Notes: generated by a model not told the origin, from the letters alone. DNA of 29,796 nucleotides from DATFES01 sp035457725 (GCA_035457725.1 DATIBC010000013.1:1-29796); one strand, 5' to 3'; positions 15,373-24,654 are shown, numbered from the stretch's first letter. Made by a program: numbers and translations.

Positions 15373-15693
15373 TTAAAGCACCGATTGCACCCATTCGTAC
15401 AGTTTACTCTTCGGCAGTGAGCCGATCTTCGTCGCCGCCACTTGCCCGTTCTTGAACAGCATAAGCGTCGGAATGCCGCGCACGCCATATTTGGTCGGCG
15501 TTGCCGGATTCTCGTCGATGTTTATCTTGGCGACCTTGACCTTTCCTGCCATGTCGCGCGCCAGATCCTCGAGCGCCGGCGCGATCTGCTTGCATGGGCC
15601 GCACCACTCTGCCCAAAAATCGACCAGAACCGGCTCGCCGGCCTTGAGAACATCGCTTTCGAACGACTCGTCGGAGATCTTCGCGGTGATCAT
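15373..15693 (-). CDS. trxA: Thioredoxin
   Basis: Thioredoxin reduces protein disulfides in the cytoplasm, receiving electrons from thioredoxin reductase. The 106-residue protein has the redox motif Trp-Cys31-Gly-Pro-Cys34, the buried Asp25 in VLVDFWAEW, and the cis-proline of RGIPTLMLF (about residue 75). There is no signal peptide. GAGG lies four bases before the ATG. It has its own likely promoter in the gap after addA and a strong terminator behind it, so it is probably transcribed as a single gene as well as by read-through from the addBA operon. Confidence 0.97.
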   Translation of the reverse strand: MITAKISDESFESDVLKAGEPVLVDFWAEWCGPCKQIAPALEDLARDMAGKVKVAKINIDENPATPTKYGVRGIPTLMLFKNGQVAATKIGSLPKSKLYEWVQSVL

Positions 15694-15731
15694 GGAACCT
15701 CGACAGATTTAGTGGAGTGATGCCCCGTTGG

Positions 15732-15751
15732 AGCGGCCCCGGACGGCCGCT
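15732..15751 (-). other. Stem-loop in the trxA leader
   Basis: AGCGGCC and GGCCGCT form a 7-bp stem with a 6-base loop, 38 bases before the trxA ATG. If transcription begins at the promoter proposed at 15770-15799, the hairpin is within the 5' leader. No T-run follows, so termination is unlikely; a leader role is untested. Confidence 0.3.
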
Positions 15752-15769
15752 GGGCCCAAGCGAAGCGCG

Positions 15770-15799
15770 AGTCTACGGGGGCGACTTCGGCACGGTCAA
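15770..15799 (-). promoter_or_regulatory. Likely trxA promoter
   Basis: Minus-strand TTGACC (15794-15799) and TAGACT (15770-15775) are -35 and -10 hexamers matching consensus at five and four of six, with an 18-base spacer, about 77 bases before the ATG. The -10 runs into a GANTC site (GACTC, 15769-15773), the target of the alphaproteobacterial cell-cycle methylase CcrM. Confidence 0.5.
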
Positions 15800-15852
15800 G
15801 CGACGCCCCGCGATTTCGCGTCACCCCTAGATAAGGACGTATTTTCCGATTA

Positions 15853-18800
15853 CTAGCCCCCCGGGGCGAAGCGATCGAGGGCGGCTTGCGGCAGTTCCAT
15901 GAGCCGCGGGCCGACGGTCCACAGCAGCGCGCAGCGTATCTTACGGCCGGGATAAATCCGCCCGAGCGCCGCGCGATAGGCGGCCATCTGCGTGTAGTAG
16001 AGCTCGGGCACGCGCGAAGGCGATTCGGGCGGCGGCCGGTTGGTCTTGTAGTCGACAATCAGCACTTCGTCCGGCAAGACGCATAACCGGTCCACCTGCC
16101 CCGAGATCACCCGCTCGCCGACACGCCCGACGATCGGCGCTTCGGCACGGCTCGCCGGACCGAACAGCGCCGTGAAATCGGATTCGGCGAATATGGCTAG
16201 CGTTTCGCGGGCGATCTCGTTCTGCTCGGCCGGCAGGAGGCCGTGGACCTTGCGGGCAAGAAACGCCGCGGCCGCCCGCGGACGCTTCGCAGGCGCGAGA
16301 TCGGGCAGACTCTGTAGCAGTCGATGGATCAGCCGACCGCGCTTGAAGCGCGCGCCGTCGTCGGCGCCGAAGGGCGAGCGCACCGCCGGCTCGATTTCGG
16401 CCGGCGCCGAGGGAACGAGCGGCTTCGCGGGCGAAGGCTCGCGCGGCGCTGGTTCGCTTGCCCATCGCGGAAGCGCCGTTGCGTCCGCGGCGACGGCCGG
16501 CGTGCTCGTTGGCATCGCCGGCCTCTCCTGCGGGCAAACCAGACGCAGACCCGGCCCGGTTTCGCCCTGGCCGAGATCGATCGTCGCCGGCTGTCCGATG
16601 GCGCGAAGCGCCGGCTCGATCAGCTTGTACCAGCAGCCCTCGGGCGCGGAGCGATTCGTGAGATAGCCGCAGATGTAAAGCCGGTCGCGCGCGCGCGTCA
16701 TCGCCACGTAGAGCAATCGGCGATGCTCGGCATCGCGCGCTTTGCGCGCCGCGTTGCGCGCCGCGGCCGCGAGTGCGCCATCGTCGTCGGCGCGCGGCGA
16801 CCACACCACCAAATCGTCGAACCAAAGCAGCGCCGGTGTGCGCGTCGGCGATTGCAGCGTGTCGGGGAGGAAGACGATCGGCGCCTGCAAGCCCTTTGCG
16901 CCGTGGACCGTCATGATGCGCACCTCTTCGCGCGATCCTTCCTCCAGGTCGCGCTTGATTTCCTGCGCGCCAGCCTCGAGCCAATGCAGAAATCCTTCGA
17001 GCGAAGGGGTGTGCGTGCGCTCGAATGCGAGGCACGCGGCGAGGAACTCGTCGAGTGGATCCTCGGCTTCAGAACCGAGCCGCGCGACGATCCGGCTGCG
17101 ACCGCCTTGCGCCGACAACAATTCGGCGAACAGCTCGTACGGCGGCGCGAAATCGGCGCGCGCCCTGAGCCTCGACAGTTCCGCCTCCGCCGTGGCAAAG
17201 CGCGGGTTCTCGTTCGCGCGCCGCCGCAGCTCGGCCCATAGCGTGCCCGGCCGCGGCTGGGCGAGCGCGAACAGCAAGTCATCGTCGAACCCGAACAGCG
17301 GCCCCTTCAACACGGTGGCGAGCGTCAGATCATCCCCGGGCAACAGCAGGAACCGACCAAGGGCCACGAGATCCATGATCGCCAGTTGTTCGGCGAGCAC
17401 CATGCGATCGACGCCGGCGACGGGAATGTCGCGCGCCTTGAACGCCCGCACCAGTTCCTCGACGAGGCTGTTGCGGCGACGCACGAGAATCATGACGTCG
17501 CCCGCCCGGATCGGCCGCCCCTGCGATTCGAGCATTTCGCCCTCGCCGATCCAGCGCGCGACCTCGTCGGCGATGCGCTCGGCGAGACGCCGGCGCGGCG
17601 AGTCCCCGGGCTCCACCGCGAACGCCTGCGCCCACGCAGCGCGCGGTTGCGGCGCGCGTGGCGCCATGGGTGGCCATAGCTCGACCAGGCCTGCCTCGCC
17701 GGTGCGAAAGCTGTCGTGCCGTATTTCCACGCCGTCGAGCGCAACGCCATCTTGCGCCTGCGGCAGCGCGAAGACGGCGTCGACGGCGGCCAGGACCGCG
17801 CGAGTCGAGCGGTACGACAGTTGCAGCGGAACCGAGGCGAACTCCATCTTGGCCTCGCGTGCCCGGCGAGAGAAATGATCGCGCATGTCGACGAAAGCCT
17901 GCGGATCGGCGCGCTGGAAACCGAAGATCGACTGCTTGGTGTCGCCGACCGCGAAGATCGTCCGCAGCACCTCGCGCGCGCCGGCACCGGCGAAGAAATC
18001 CTCGGCGATCGCCGCGGCGACCTCCCACTGCTCGGGGTTGGTGTCTTGCGCCTCGTCGATCAGCACATGGTCGATGCCGCCGTCGAGCTTGAAGAGAATC
18101 CACGGCGCGACGCCGGGCGACTGCAGCAAGTCGCGCGCGCGCACGATCAAATCGTCATAATCGAGCGCGCCCGTGGCGCGCTTGGCCGCGTCGTACGCAT
18201 CGAGCAGACGCGCCGCGATGCACAGCAACGCGGCCGTCGCTTCGGCGTTGCTGGCGTCCTTCAGCCGCGTTCGCGCGGCGATCAGCCGCGCCGCTTCGCG
18301 CGCCAAGGTCTCCTCGGTCTCCGGCGCAGCCGCCGTCACGTCCCTGGTGACCAAGCGCGCGCGCCGCGCGCCGGTTTGCGTGAGGAACGCGGAGGCGTAT
18401 TCATCGAATAGCGCGAGCCGGTCGCTCCGCGCGGCGAGCCAGCGCTCGATCTTCGCGCCGATGTCGCGGTCGGTCTTCTGACCGGCCAGCATCGCCCACG
18501 CCGCGCGACGCAGCGCGTCGACTTCAATCGCCCCATCGTCGCAGGCGGCGGCAAGAACGTCGGCCGAGCCTTCGTCGCCGGCCAAACCCATGCGCGCGCG
18601 CACCGCACCGAGCAGGCCGATCTCGCCGCCGTGCCGAAGCAAAAGCCGCCCGATGCGCGGCCGTTCGCGGACCAGCTCGCCGATGATCTCGCCAAACCCG
18701 TGCTCGCTTGTGAGAGCGATGACCAGTTGGAGCGCGCCAGCGAGTGGCGAATCCGCGCTCGCGCGCGCGTTGACCAGCACCGTGTCGCGCGCACCGCGCA

Positions 18801-19266
18801 GCAGCTCGCCGGCGTTCGCCTCGTCGAGGACTTGAAAATGCGGATTGAGCCCCGCCTCGAGCGGAAAGCGCCGCAGCAGCGACTGGCAGAAGGCGTGGAT
18901 GGTGTCGATTCGCAGTCCACCCGGCGCGTCGAGCACGCGGGCGAACAGCTTACGCGCCGAGGCAAGGTGCTTTGCGTCGGGCGCCGACTCGGTGAGCATG
19001 CGGATCTCGTTTGCGAGCGCCGCGTCGTCGACCACCGCCCAACGCCCCAGGCGCTCGGCGAGCCGCAGCGACATCTCCTTGGCCGCCGCCTTGGTGAAGG
19101 TCAGGCAGAGAAGACGATGCGGCTCGGCGCCGGCAAGCAGCAGATTGAGGATCCGATCCACGAGCACCTTGGTCTTGCCGGTTCCGGCCGATGCGGCGAC
19201 CCACACCGAGCGCGTCGGATCGGCGGCGCGACGTTGGGTCGCCGGCATGACGTGCCACTCGTTCAC
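15853..19266 (-). CDS. addA: Double-strand break repair helicase-nuclease AddA
   Basis: AddA is the UvrD-like helicase plus nuclease subunit of AddAB, which resects double-strand breaks for RecA. From the chosen start it has 1137 residues. Helicase motifs run in order: Walker A ASAGTGKT (residues 25-32), Walker B LIDEAQDTNPEQW, GDTKQSIFGFQRADP, LSYRSTRAVL, IMTVHGAKGLQAP and YVAMTRARDRLYI. The C-terminal RecB-type nuclease shows GQVDRL and IVDYKTNRPP (near residues 1065-1090). The frame is open to 19290, but I prefer GTG at 19266. It overlaps the addB stop as GTGA and has GGAGG seven bases upstream. ATG at 19248 would also fit. Last gene of the tsaE-amgK-murU-addB-addA operon. Confidence 0.95.
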   Translation of the reverse strand: MNEWHVMPATQRRAADPTRSVWVAASAGTGKTKVLVDRILNLLLAGAEPHRLLCLTFTKAAAKEMSLRLAERLGRWAVVDDAALANEIRMLTESAPDAKHLASARKLFARVLDAPGGLRIDTIHAFCQSLLRRFPLEAGLNPHFQVLDEANAGELLRGARDTVLVNARASADSPLAGALQLVIALTSEHGFGEIIGELVRERPRIGRLLLRHGGEIGLLGAVRARMGLAGDEGSADVLAAACDDGAIEVDALRRAAWAMLAGQKTDRDIGAKIERWLAARSDRLALFDEYASAFLTQTGARRARLVTRDVTAAAPETEETLAREAARLIAARTRLKDASNAEATAALLCIAARLLDAYDAAKRATGALDYDDLIVRARDLLQSPGVAPWILFKLDGGIDHVLIDEAQDTNPEQWEVAAAIAEDFFAGAGAREVLRTIFAVGDTKQSIFGFQRADPQAFVDMRDHFSRRAREAKMEFASVPLQLSYRSTRAVLAAVDAVFALPQAQDGVALDGVEIRHDSFRTGEAGLVELWPPMAPRAPQPRAAWAQAFAVEPGDSPRRRLAERIADEVARWIGEGEMLESQGRPIRAGDVMILVRRRNSLVEELVRAFKARDIPVAGVDRMVLAEQLAIMDLVALGRFLLLPGDDLTLATVLKGPLFGFDDDLLFALAQPRPGTLWAELRRRANENPRFATAEAELSRLRARADFAPPYELFAELLSAQGGRSRIVARLGSEAEDPLDEFLAACLAFERTHTPSLEGFLHWLEAGAQEIKRDLEEGSREEVRIMTVHGAKGLQAPIVFLPDTLQSPTRTPALLWFDDLVVWSPRADDDGALAAAARNAARKARDAEHRRLLYVAMTRARDRLYICGYLTNRSAPEGCWYKLIEPALRAIGQPATIDLGQGETGPGLRLVCPQERPAMPTSTPAVAADATALPRWASEPAPREPSPAKPLVPSAPAEIEPAVRSPFGADDGARFKRGRLIHRLLQSLPDLAPAKRPRAAAAFLARKVHGLLPAEQNEIARETLAIFAESDFTALFGPASRAEAPIVGRVGERVISGQVDRLCVLPDEVLIVDYKTNRPPPESPSRVPELYYTQMAAYRAALGRIYPGRKIRCALLWTVGPRLMELPQAALDRFAPGG

Positions 19267-22241
19267 GCCTCGTCCTCCAACGTCGCCCACTCCTTGAGCC
19301 GCGCGAGATGCCCGTAGTCGGAGTAGCGCGGCGCGTATTCGAATAGCGGCCGCGCCGGGTAGGGAGTAGCCGGATCGCGATAGCGCGCGGCTAGGCGCGC
19401 CAGCCCCGCCTCGGCGTCATCGGCGAGGACGACCGGATCAAGCGGCGGCGCATCCTTGGCGAGTCGTTTTCCGTCGACTGCGACCTCCTCGCCGGCATCC
19501 CGGCCGCCGGATAGGCGCCAATAGCGCAGCTGCGACGCACGTACCGCAGGCACGTCTCGGAATCCCCCTTTGCGCGCGATCGCCGCTTCGAGCGGAAGCT
19601 GCGGCGCGAAGCCTAGGGCGACCTCGCTCGGCTTCGGCAGGACACCGGTCTTATAATCGATGATGGCGAGCGTCCCGTCGGCCAGTTCGTCGATGCGATC
19701 GGCCCGCGCCGTGAGGGTGAATTTGCCGCCGCCCGGCAACGACAATGCGAGCGTGCCTTCGCCCTCGCATACCAGCGGCTTGGCGCCTGCCGCGCGCCGG
19801 GTGCGTTCCATGGCGACGAACCAGCGGGCAATGCGCGCATAGCGCGGCCACCAGAACGCCCAAACCGTCGGCCGCGCCAGCGTCGCGCCGAACACCTGCT
19901 CGCCGATGCGCAGCAATTCGGCTTCGGCGTTGTCGGGCAACTCATCGCGATAGGCGCGCACGAAAGCGGCAAGTGCCTCGTGGATGGCGATTCCGCGCTC
20001 GGCGGCGCCGGGATCGGCGTCGATGGGATCGAGCGCTTCCAGACGCAGGATGTGGCGGGCATAAATCGCGTAGGGATCACGCCGCAATGTTTCGATCTGC
20101 GTCACCGAGAGTCTGGTCGGGCGACAAGCGACCGGTGGGCGAGGCGCTGGCGGCGGTGTCGGCGCTTGCCGTGGCGCGCGATCGAGCGCGGCCAGCCATT
20201 GTGCGACCGGTTGCGTCGCACGAAGTGCTCCGCCTTGGCGGCCGGCGTCGAGCACCGCATCCAAGCGTTGAAGCCAGCGCGCCGGAACGGTCGGCGCTCC
20301 TTCGACCCGTCGCGCGCGCGTTATTACGACCTCCGCGCCGCAGGCAGCCTGGACGAAATCGTGCGCGGTCAAGCCGATGCGGCGCTCCGGGCCGGGCAGG
20401 CCGAACGCTTTGCGCATCGGTCGGGACAGCCACGGATCGAGGACGGGCTCGGGCGGCCAAGTTCCTTCGTTGAGCCCGCCCAAAATCATCAAGTCGGCTT
20501 TGATCAGCCGCGCCTCGAGTAGTCCGAGGATGGCGAGCCGCGGATGGCGCCCGAAGCGCGGCCGAACCACGCGTCCGCCCAAAGCGGCGAGGAAGAACGC
20601 CGGATACACGGCACCAGGAACCGACGGAAAATCTCCCGTCGCCGCCGCGAACTCGGCGACGAATTCGGCCGCGGCTTCGCCTGCGTCATGCGCCCATAGA
20701 CGGCTCGCCCCCGGCGAATCGTTGCTCTGCGCTAGCCATTCGGCGAAATCGACATGTGCGCGCAAGACCGCTCCAGGCGGGCCGTTTGAGGCGAGCAACC
20801 GGGCGAACGGTGCTGCGTGGGTCGCCAGCTCGGCGACCAGATCGCGGAGTTCGCCCCGATGATGCTCGGCCGGCAGCGCGGCGAGCGCCGTATCGAGTCC
20901 TTCGAAGCCGGGGGCCGGCCGCGGTCCGCGAAGGACCGCGGTTTCGATCCGGCGCACCAGCGCGCGAAAGGCGCCGGGCGCGCGTCCGCCGGCGGCAAGC
21001 GGATGTTTGAGACAGGCGAGAAATGCGACTGGCGCCGCGGCGCTCGCGTTCAATTCGGCGACCAGCCGCAAGAACACCAGCGGCGGCGTCTCCGACAGCC
21101 TGCTCCCAGCCGAGTCGTCGATGACGATTCCAAATCGCGCCAGCTCGACGGCGACGCGACGCGCCAGGGTTCGGTCTGGCGTCACCAGCGCCGCCGTCCG
21201 TCCCGGCGTCTCGAGCGCTTGGCGCATCAATAGCGCGATGGTCGACGCCTCGGCCTGAGGACTCGTGCAATCGACACGCTGAAGACCCCGGCTCGCGGCA
21301 GCGTCGATCGCGACCGCGCCGTGCCAAGCATCGGTCGTTGCCGCCGGCCGCATCGCTTCGCTGAGCAGGCGCGCGCGCGCCGTTTCGCTTGGTGCGCCGC
21401 CTGGCCAGTCGGCGACGTCGTCGCGTGCGACGCCCAGCCGGTTCAAGAGCTGCGCAATGCCGAATTGCGGATGCGTCTCGTCGAGCTGTGCCCAACTCGA
21501 ATCGTCGAGCTCGCGATCAAGTCCGGGTAGGACGACGGCCCCTTGCGGCAGCCGCGCGACGGCCGCGAGCAATTCGGCCGTCGCGGGAATCGTTCCCGTC
21601 GAGCCGGCGGCGATGACCGGTTCGCGCGGCGGGCGTCTCGTCCACTGCCGCGCCAGCATGGCGAGCGCCCGGTTGCGCCGCTCCGCCGGATCGATCGCAC
21701 CCTCCTGTTTCAACACGCGCGGCCACGCGCTCGTCAGGATCGAAAGAAAATCCAGCGTCTGCTGCCAGTGCCGCGCGTACTCGTCGGGCGCCAGTTTCTT
21801 CAGGTTCGAGAAATCCAGCCTTTCGGTCTGCACCTGATCGAGAAACCGCGCCAATTCGCCGGCCAATGCGACCGCTAGATCGGGCCGCGACGCGTGTCCC
21901 GGCATCCGCAGAATGGCGCGGGCAAGAATGAATCGGCGGCGCAGGTCGGGTATCGCCGGCGGCAGGTCCGCTGATTCCGGCATCTCGTCGGCGAACAGCA
22001 ACTCGTCGTCGTCGACATCGCCCAGCGGCGACAGGCGCGGCAAAATCAGCGGCCGGTCCGGCGATAAGGCTAGAAACGCCTCGCGCAACGACCGCACTGC
22101 GCGCCGCGTCGGCAAAAGCACAGTCATCCGCGACAGCGCGAGCGGATCGTCGCCGGCCAGTTCCTGGAGCCGGCGGGCGAGCGCCGGAAGAAAAGGCATG
22201 CCCGGCGGGATCGTGAAAATCCGCATCGGCCGGCGCTTCAT
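19263..22241 (-). CDS. addB: Double-strand break repair protein AddB
   Basis: AddB is the partner subunit of AddAB; it holds a second nuclease and, in Bacillus, recognises Chi. This 992-residue protein is of the alphaproteobacterial type. The N-terminus (RIFTIPPGMPFLPALARRL) has no Walker A motif, so helicase activity is presumably left to AddA. 'LLPTRRAVRSLREAFL' (about 44-59) is typical. The RecB-like nuclease near residues 790-900 has 'TARADRIDEL' and 'IIDYKTG'. The four cysteines that hold an iron-sulfur cluster in Bacillus AddB are not seen at the C-terminus. The start ATG overlaps the murU stop (ATGA); ATG at 22226 is an alternative. The stop overlaps the addA start. Confidence 0.94.
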   Translation of the reverse strand: MKRRPMRIFTIPPGMPFLPALARRLQELAGDDPLALSRMTVLLPTRRAVRSLREAFLALSPDRPLILPRLSPLGDVDDDELLFADEMPESADLPPAIPDLRRRFILARAILRMPGHASRPDLAVALAGELARFLDQVQTERLDFSNLKKLAPDEYARHWQQTLDFLSILTSAWPRVLKQEGAIDPAERRNRALAMLARQWTRRPPREPVIAAGSTGTIPATAELLAAVARLPQGAVVLPGLDRELDDSSWAQLDETHPQFGIAQLLNRLGVARDDVADWPGGAPSETARARLLSEAMRPAATTDAWHGAVAIDAAASRGLQRVDCTSPQAEASTIALLMRQALETPGRTAALVTPDRTLARRVAVELARFGIVIDDSAGSRLSETPPLVFLRLVAELNASAAAPVAFLACLKHPLAAGGRAPGAFRALVRRIETAVLRGPRPAPGFEGLDTALAALPAEHHRGELRDLVAELATHAAPFARLLASNGPPGAVLRAHVDFAEWLAQSNDSPGASRLWAHDAGEAAAEFVAEFAAATGDFPSVPGAVYPAFFLAALGGRVVRPRFGRHPRLAILGLLEARLIKADLMILGGLNEGTWPPEPVLDPWLSRPMRKAFGLPGPERRIGLTAHDFVQAACGAEVVITRARRVEGAPTVPARWLQRLDAVLDAGRQGGALRATQPVAQWLAALDRAPRQAPTPPPAPRPPVACRPTRLSVTQIETLRRDPYAIYARHILRLEALDPIDADPGAAERGIAIHEALAAFVRAYRDELPDNAEAELLRIGEQVFGATLARPTVWAFWWPRYARIARWFVAMERTRRAAGAKPLVCEGEGTLALSLPGGGKFTLTARADRIDELADGTLAIIDYKTGVLPKPSEVALGFAPQLPLEAAIARKGGFRDVPAVRASQLRYWRLSGGRDAGEEVAVDGKRLAKDAPPLDPVVLADDAEAGLARLAARYRDPATPYPARPLFEYAPRYSDYGHLARLKEWATLEDEA

Positions 22242-22978
22242 GTCTCTTCACCGACGGGCCGTACCGGACCCAGTTCCGCCTCGGCGATGGCGAGACCGTC
22301 GGGCGTTCCGACATGGAACCACTGTCCATCGTGCAGCAAGCCAAACAGCCGGCCCTCGGCGAGCGCGCGGTCCCACACGATGTTGAGCGAAAACGCGCCG
22401 TCGGGCGCCTGCTGGAGCAGCCGCGGATGCAGAATATGGACGCCGGCATAGACATACGGCGCAATCTCGCGTTCGTGCCGACGCCGCAGCCGGCCATCGG
22501 CGCTGCAAAAGAAATCGCCCAGTCCCTCGTAACCGAAGGCGGTGGCGCCGGAATTCAGCAGGAGGAGCGCGTCCATTTGCGCGTCGCTCCAAGCCCGCGC
22601 CAGCCGGACCAGCGTCGGCGCGCGTCCGTCGAGCCACAGATTATCGGCGTTGGCGACGAAGAAAGGCGCCGCGCCCAAATGCGGCAGCGCGTGCTTGACC
22701 CCGCCTCCCGTCTCGAGCAGGTCGTTCTCGGGCGACAAGACGACCGGCGGGCTGGCACGCCCGCGCAGATGAGCCTCCATCTGACCGCGATGATGGTGCA
22801 CGTTCACCACGACGCGCTCGATGCCATACGCCTCGAAGCGGTCGAGCACGCGATCAACCAGCGTTCGACCGGCGACTCGCACCAGCGGCTTGGGCAGCGT
22901 CTCGGTGTAGGGGCGCATGCGCTTGCCCAAGCCCGCAGCGAGCACCATGGCGACACGCGGCCAGCCTGCCTGCGTCAC
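22238..22978 (-). CDS. murU: Nucleotidyltransferase, probable N-acetylmuramate 1-phosphate uridylyltransferase
   Basis: A 246-residue sugar-phosphate nucleotidyltransferase. The N-terminal nucleotide motif is AMVLAAGLGKRMRPYTETLPKPL (residues 10-32, G-x-G-x-R-M-x-P-x-T...P-K-P), and 'NADNLWLDG' (about 109-117) provides the metal-binding aspartate. A MurU call rests on length, on the family-like block 'ENDLLETGGGV', and on the kinase gene directly upstream, which matches AmgK. AmgK and MurU let bacteria reuse cell-wall N-acetylmuramic acid as UDP-MurNAc, by-passing fosfomycin-sensitive synthesis (known from Pseudomonas and Caulobacter). Start GTG, overlapping the amgK stop (GTGA). A general NTP-transferase of other specificity is possible but less likely. 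Confidence 0.88.
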   Translation of the reverse strand: MTQAGWPRVAMVLAAGLGKRMRPYTETLPKPLVRVAGRTLVDRVLDRFEAYGIERVVVNVHHHRGQMEAHLRGRASPPVVLSPENDLLETGGGVKHALPHLGAAPFFVANADNLWLDGRAPTLVRLARAWSDAQMDALLLLNSGATAFGYEGLGDFFCSADGRLRRRHEREIAPYVYAGVHILHPRLLQQAPDGAFSLNIVWDRALAEGRLFGLLHDGQWFHVGTPDGLAIAEAELGPVRPVGEET

Positions 22979-24018
22979 CGCGCCCTCGCCGGCGGAGCGC
23001 GACGCAGTGGCGGCGGGACATGGCGATCGAACCAGTCACGCATGCCGGCAAGCGCGGGATGCGCCAGATCGGCTTCCAGCAGCCGCCAGACGCGCGGGAT
23101 ATGCGCCAGATACTGCGCCTTGCCGTCGCGCGTCATCAGTCGGGTAAAGATGCCGATGATCTTGGCGTTGCGTTGACCGCCAAGAATGGCATAGCTCGCG
23201 GCAAAAGCCTCGCGATCGAGTGCGGGAAACGCGGCCAGATATCGCGCGATCATCGCCGCCCGTAGATGGTGCGCGGTGTCGCGGCGGGCGTCTTCAAGCA
23301 GCGAGACAAGATCGTAGGCAATCGGCCCGATCACCGCGTCCTGAAAGTCGAGCAGGCCGCACGCCGCCACGCCCTCGCGTCGAGCCAGCCACATGAGGTT
23401 GTCGACATGATAGTCGCGCAGCACCAGCGTATCGGGTACCGTGCGCGCGACTGGAAAGACCGCACGCCAGCTTTCGAGATAGTCGTGACGCGCCTCGGCC
23501 GCGGTCGGTCGGCCGGTCACTTCGGGCAAGAACCAGTCGGTGAGCAGCGCCGCCTCGGCCAGGAGCCGTGCGTCGTCGTAAGCCGGCAATTCGACCGCCA
23601 TGGCGTCGCTCGTCTGGTGCAGGTCGATCAGGAGATCGATGGCGCGGGTATAGAGCGCATGCTCGTCGTCGCCCGCCGCGAGTCGCCGCGTGTAAGTCTC
23701 GTCGCCGAAATCCTCGAGCAGCAAGAGCCCATTCGTCTCGTCGGCGTCGAGAATCTCTGGCGCACTGTACCCAAGCCGGCGTAAGTGACGGGCGACCGCG
23801 AGAAACGGCCGGACGTCCTCGTTTGGCGGAGCCGCGTCCATCAGCACGGCACGCCGCGCGTCGTCGGCCAATCGGTAGTATTTGCGAAACGACGCATCGC
23901 CGGCGAGCGGCTTCAAGCCAGTCGCCGTCCAACGGTTGCGCGCCAAGAACGACGCAACGGCGGCTTGGCGCGGGGCGGCAAACGCCGCCAGGCCGCGCGT
24001 CGCCCCGGTCTCATGCAT
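22975..24018 (-). CDS. amgK: Phosphotransferase, probable N-acetylmuramate/N-acetylglucosamine kinase
   Basis: A 347-residue aminoglycoside phosphotransferase-fold kinase. 'GDASFRKYYRL' forms the nucleotide loop (about 35-45), 'LLLEDFGDETY' the hinge, 'LRDYHVDNLMWL' the catalytic loop with Asp and Asn, and 'LLDFQDAVIGPIAYDLVSLL' the metal-binding segment. With murU directly downstream, the AmgK role (anomeric kinase of MurNAc/GlcNAc in peptidoglycan recycling) is the best reading. ATG at 24018 is chosen (MHETGATRG); it overlaps the end of tsaE by eight bases. The open frame reaches 24114, but that part is antisense-like overlap with tsaE and matches nothing. The tsaE-amgK overlap suggests coupled translation. 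Confidence 0.9.
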   Translation of the reverse strand: MHETGATRGLAAFAAPRQAAVASFLARNRWTATGLKPLAGDASFRKYYRLADDARRAVLMDAAPPNEDVRPFLAVARHLRRLGYSAPEILDADETNGLLLLEDFGDETYTRRLAAGDDEHALYTRAIDLLIDLHQTSDAMAVELPAYDDARLLAEAALLTDWFLPEVTGRPTAAEARHDYLESWRAVFPVARTVPDTLVLRDYHVDNLMWLARREGVAACGLLDFQDAVIGPIAYDLVSLLEDARRDTAHHLRAAMIARYLAAFPALDREAFAASYAILGGQRNAKIIGIFTRLMTRDGKAQYLAHIPRVWRLLEADLAHPALAGMRDWFDRHVPPPLRRAPPARAR

Positions 24019-24514
24019 CGGCGATCGCCTCGGCAAGCTGTCGGCCGCGTTCGCCATGGCCCGCGATCCGGACCCGTCGGGAGCTCGGCGACCGGCCAGG
24101 CAGCAGCGCCACATCGAGCCGCTCGACCGGCAGCAGCGGCCCCAGTCGCTGCGGCCATTCGATCAGCGTGATCGCTTCGGCCAACGCCTCCTCCAAACCG
24201 AGCTCCCACGCCTCCTCGGCAGCGACGAGACGGTAGAGGTCGAAATGCCACACCGGCGCGCCGGGAAGCTCGTAAAGCTGCACCAGCGTAAACGTCGGGC
24301 TCGGCACCTCGAGCGCCGGTGATGCGCCGGTGCGCGCGCGGATGAAGGCGCGGGCAAACGCGGTCTTGCCCGCGCCAAGCCCGCCCGAAACCGCAATCAC
24401 GTCGCCAACCCGCGCGACCAAAGCGAGCCGGCGCGCCAATGCCTCGGTCGCGGCGAGATCGGCTAGCTCAAATTCGCGGACGGAATCGATCGACGAAGGC
24501 GCAATCCGGGACAT
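24011..24514 (-). CDS. tsaE: tRNA threonylcarbamoyladenosine biosynthesis ATPase TsaE
   Basis: TsaE is the small ATPase that works with TsaB and TsaD to put t6A on position 37 of ANN-decoding tRNAs. The 167-residue protein has Walker A SGGLGAGKTAFAR (Lys50), then 'PSPTFTLVQLYE' (about 75-86), 'WHFDLYRL' (about 93-100) and 'LIEWPQRLG' (about 120-128), all family hallmarks. The open frame reaches 24607, but ATG at 24514 gives the usual N-terminus. It appears to be the first gene of the operon tsaE-amgK-murU-addB-addA; a possible promoter is in the gap to the divergent reductase gene. Confidence 0.95.
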   Translation of the reverse strand: MSRIAPSSIDSVREFELADLAATEALARRLALVARVGDVIAVSGGLGAGKTAFARAFIRARTGASPALEVPSPTFTLVQLYELPGAPVWHFDLYRLVAAEEAWELGLEEALAEAITLIEWPQRLGPLLPVERLDVALLPGRSPSSRRVRIAGHGERGRQLAEAIADA

Positions 24515-24654
24515 CGTTCGCACTTTGTATCCGCACCATCGGTAGGCCGCAACGAGCGGCTTGACCCGCGCCAACAAAAGGTTGATCGACCAACGGCCTG
24601 TCGCCATCTTATCGCGCCATCATGCGGCGCGATTCGCCCACCTCCGGAGTCGCC
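24515..24654. promoter_or_regulatory. Divergent promoter region between tsaE and the reductase gene
   Basis: This 140-base gap must serve genes on both strands. For tsaE, minus-strand TTGCGG then, 17 bases on, TACAAA lie just before the ATG and are weak matches. For the plus-strand gene, TTGATC near 24582 with TCTTAT 19 bases on is possible, and an imperfect palindrome GGTTGATCGACC (24580-24591) overlaps it. A Shine-Dalgarno GGAG (24646-24649) serves the reductase. All hexamer assignments are tentative. Confidence 0.3.

Noticed and set aside
15739..15830. Terminator after addA
   Set aside because: Short GC stems are present, but none is followed by a T-run; one is more likely part of the trxA leader.
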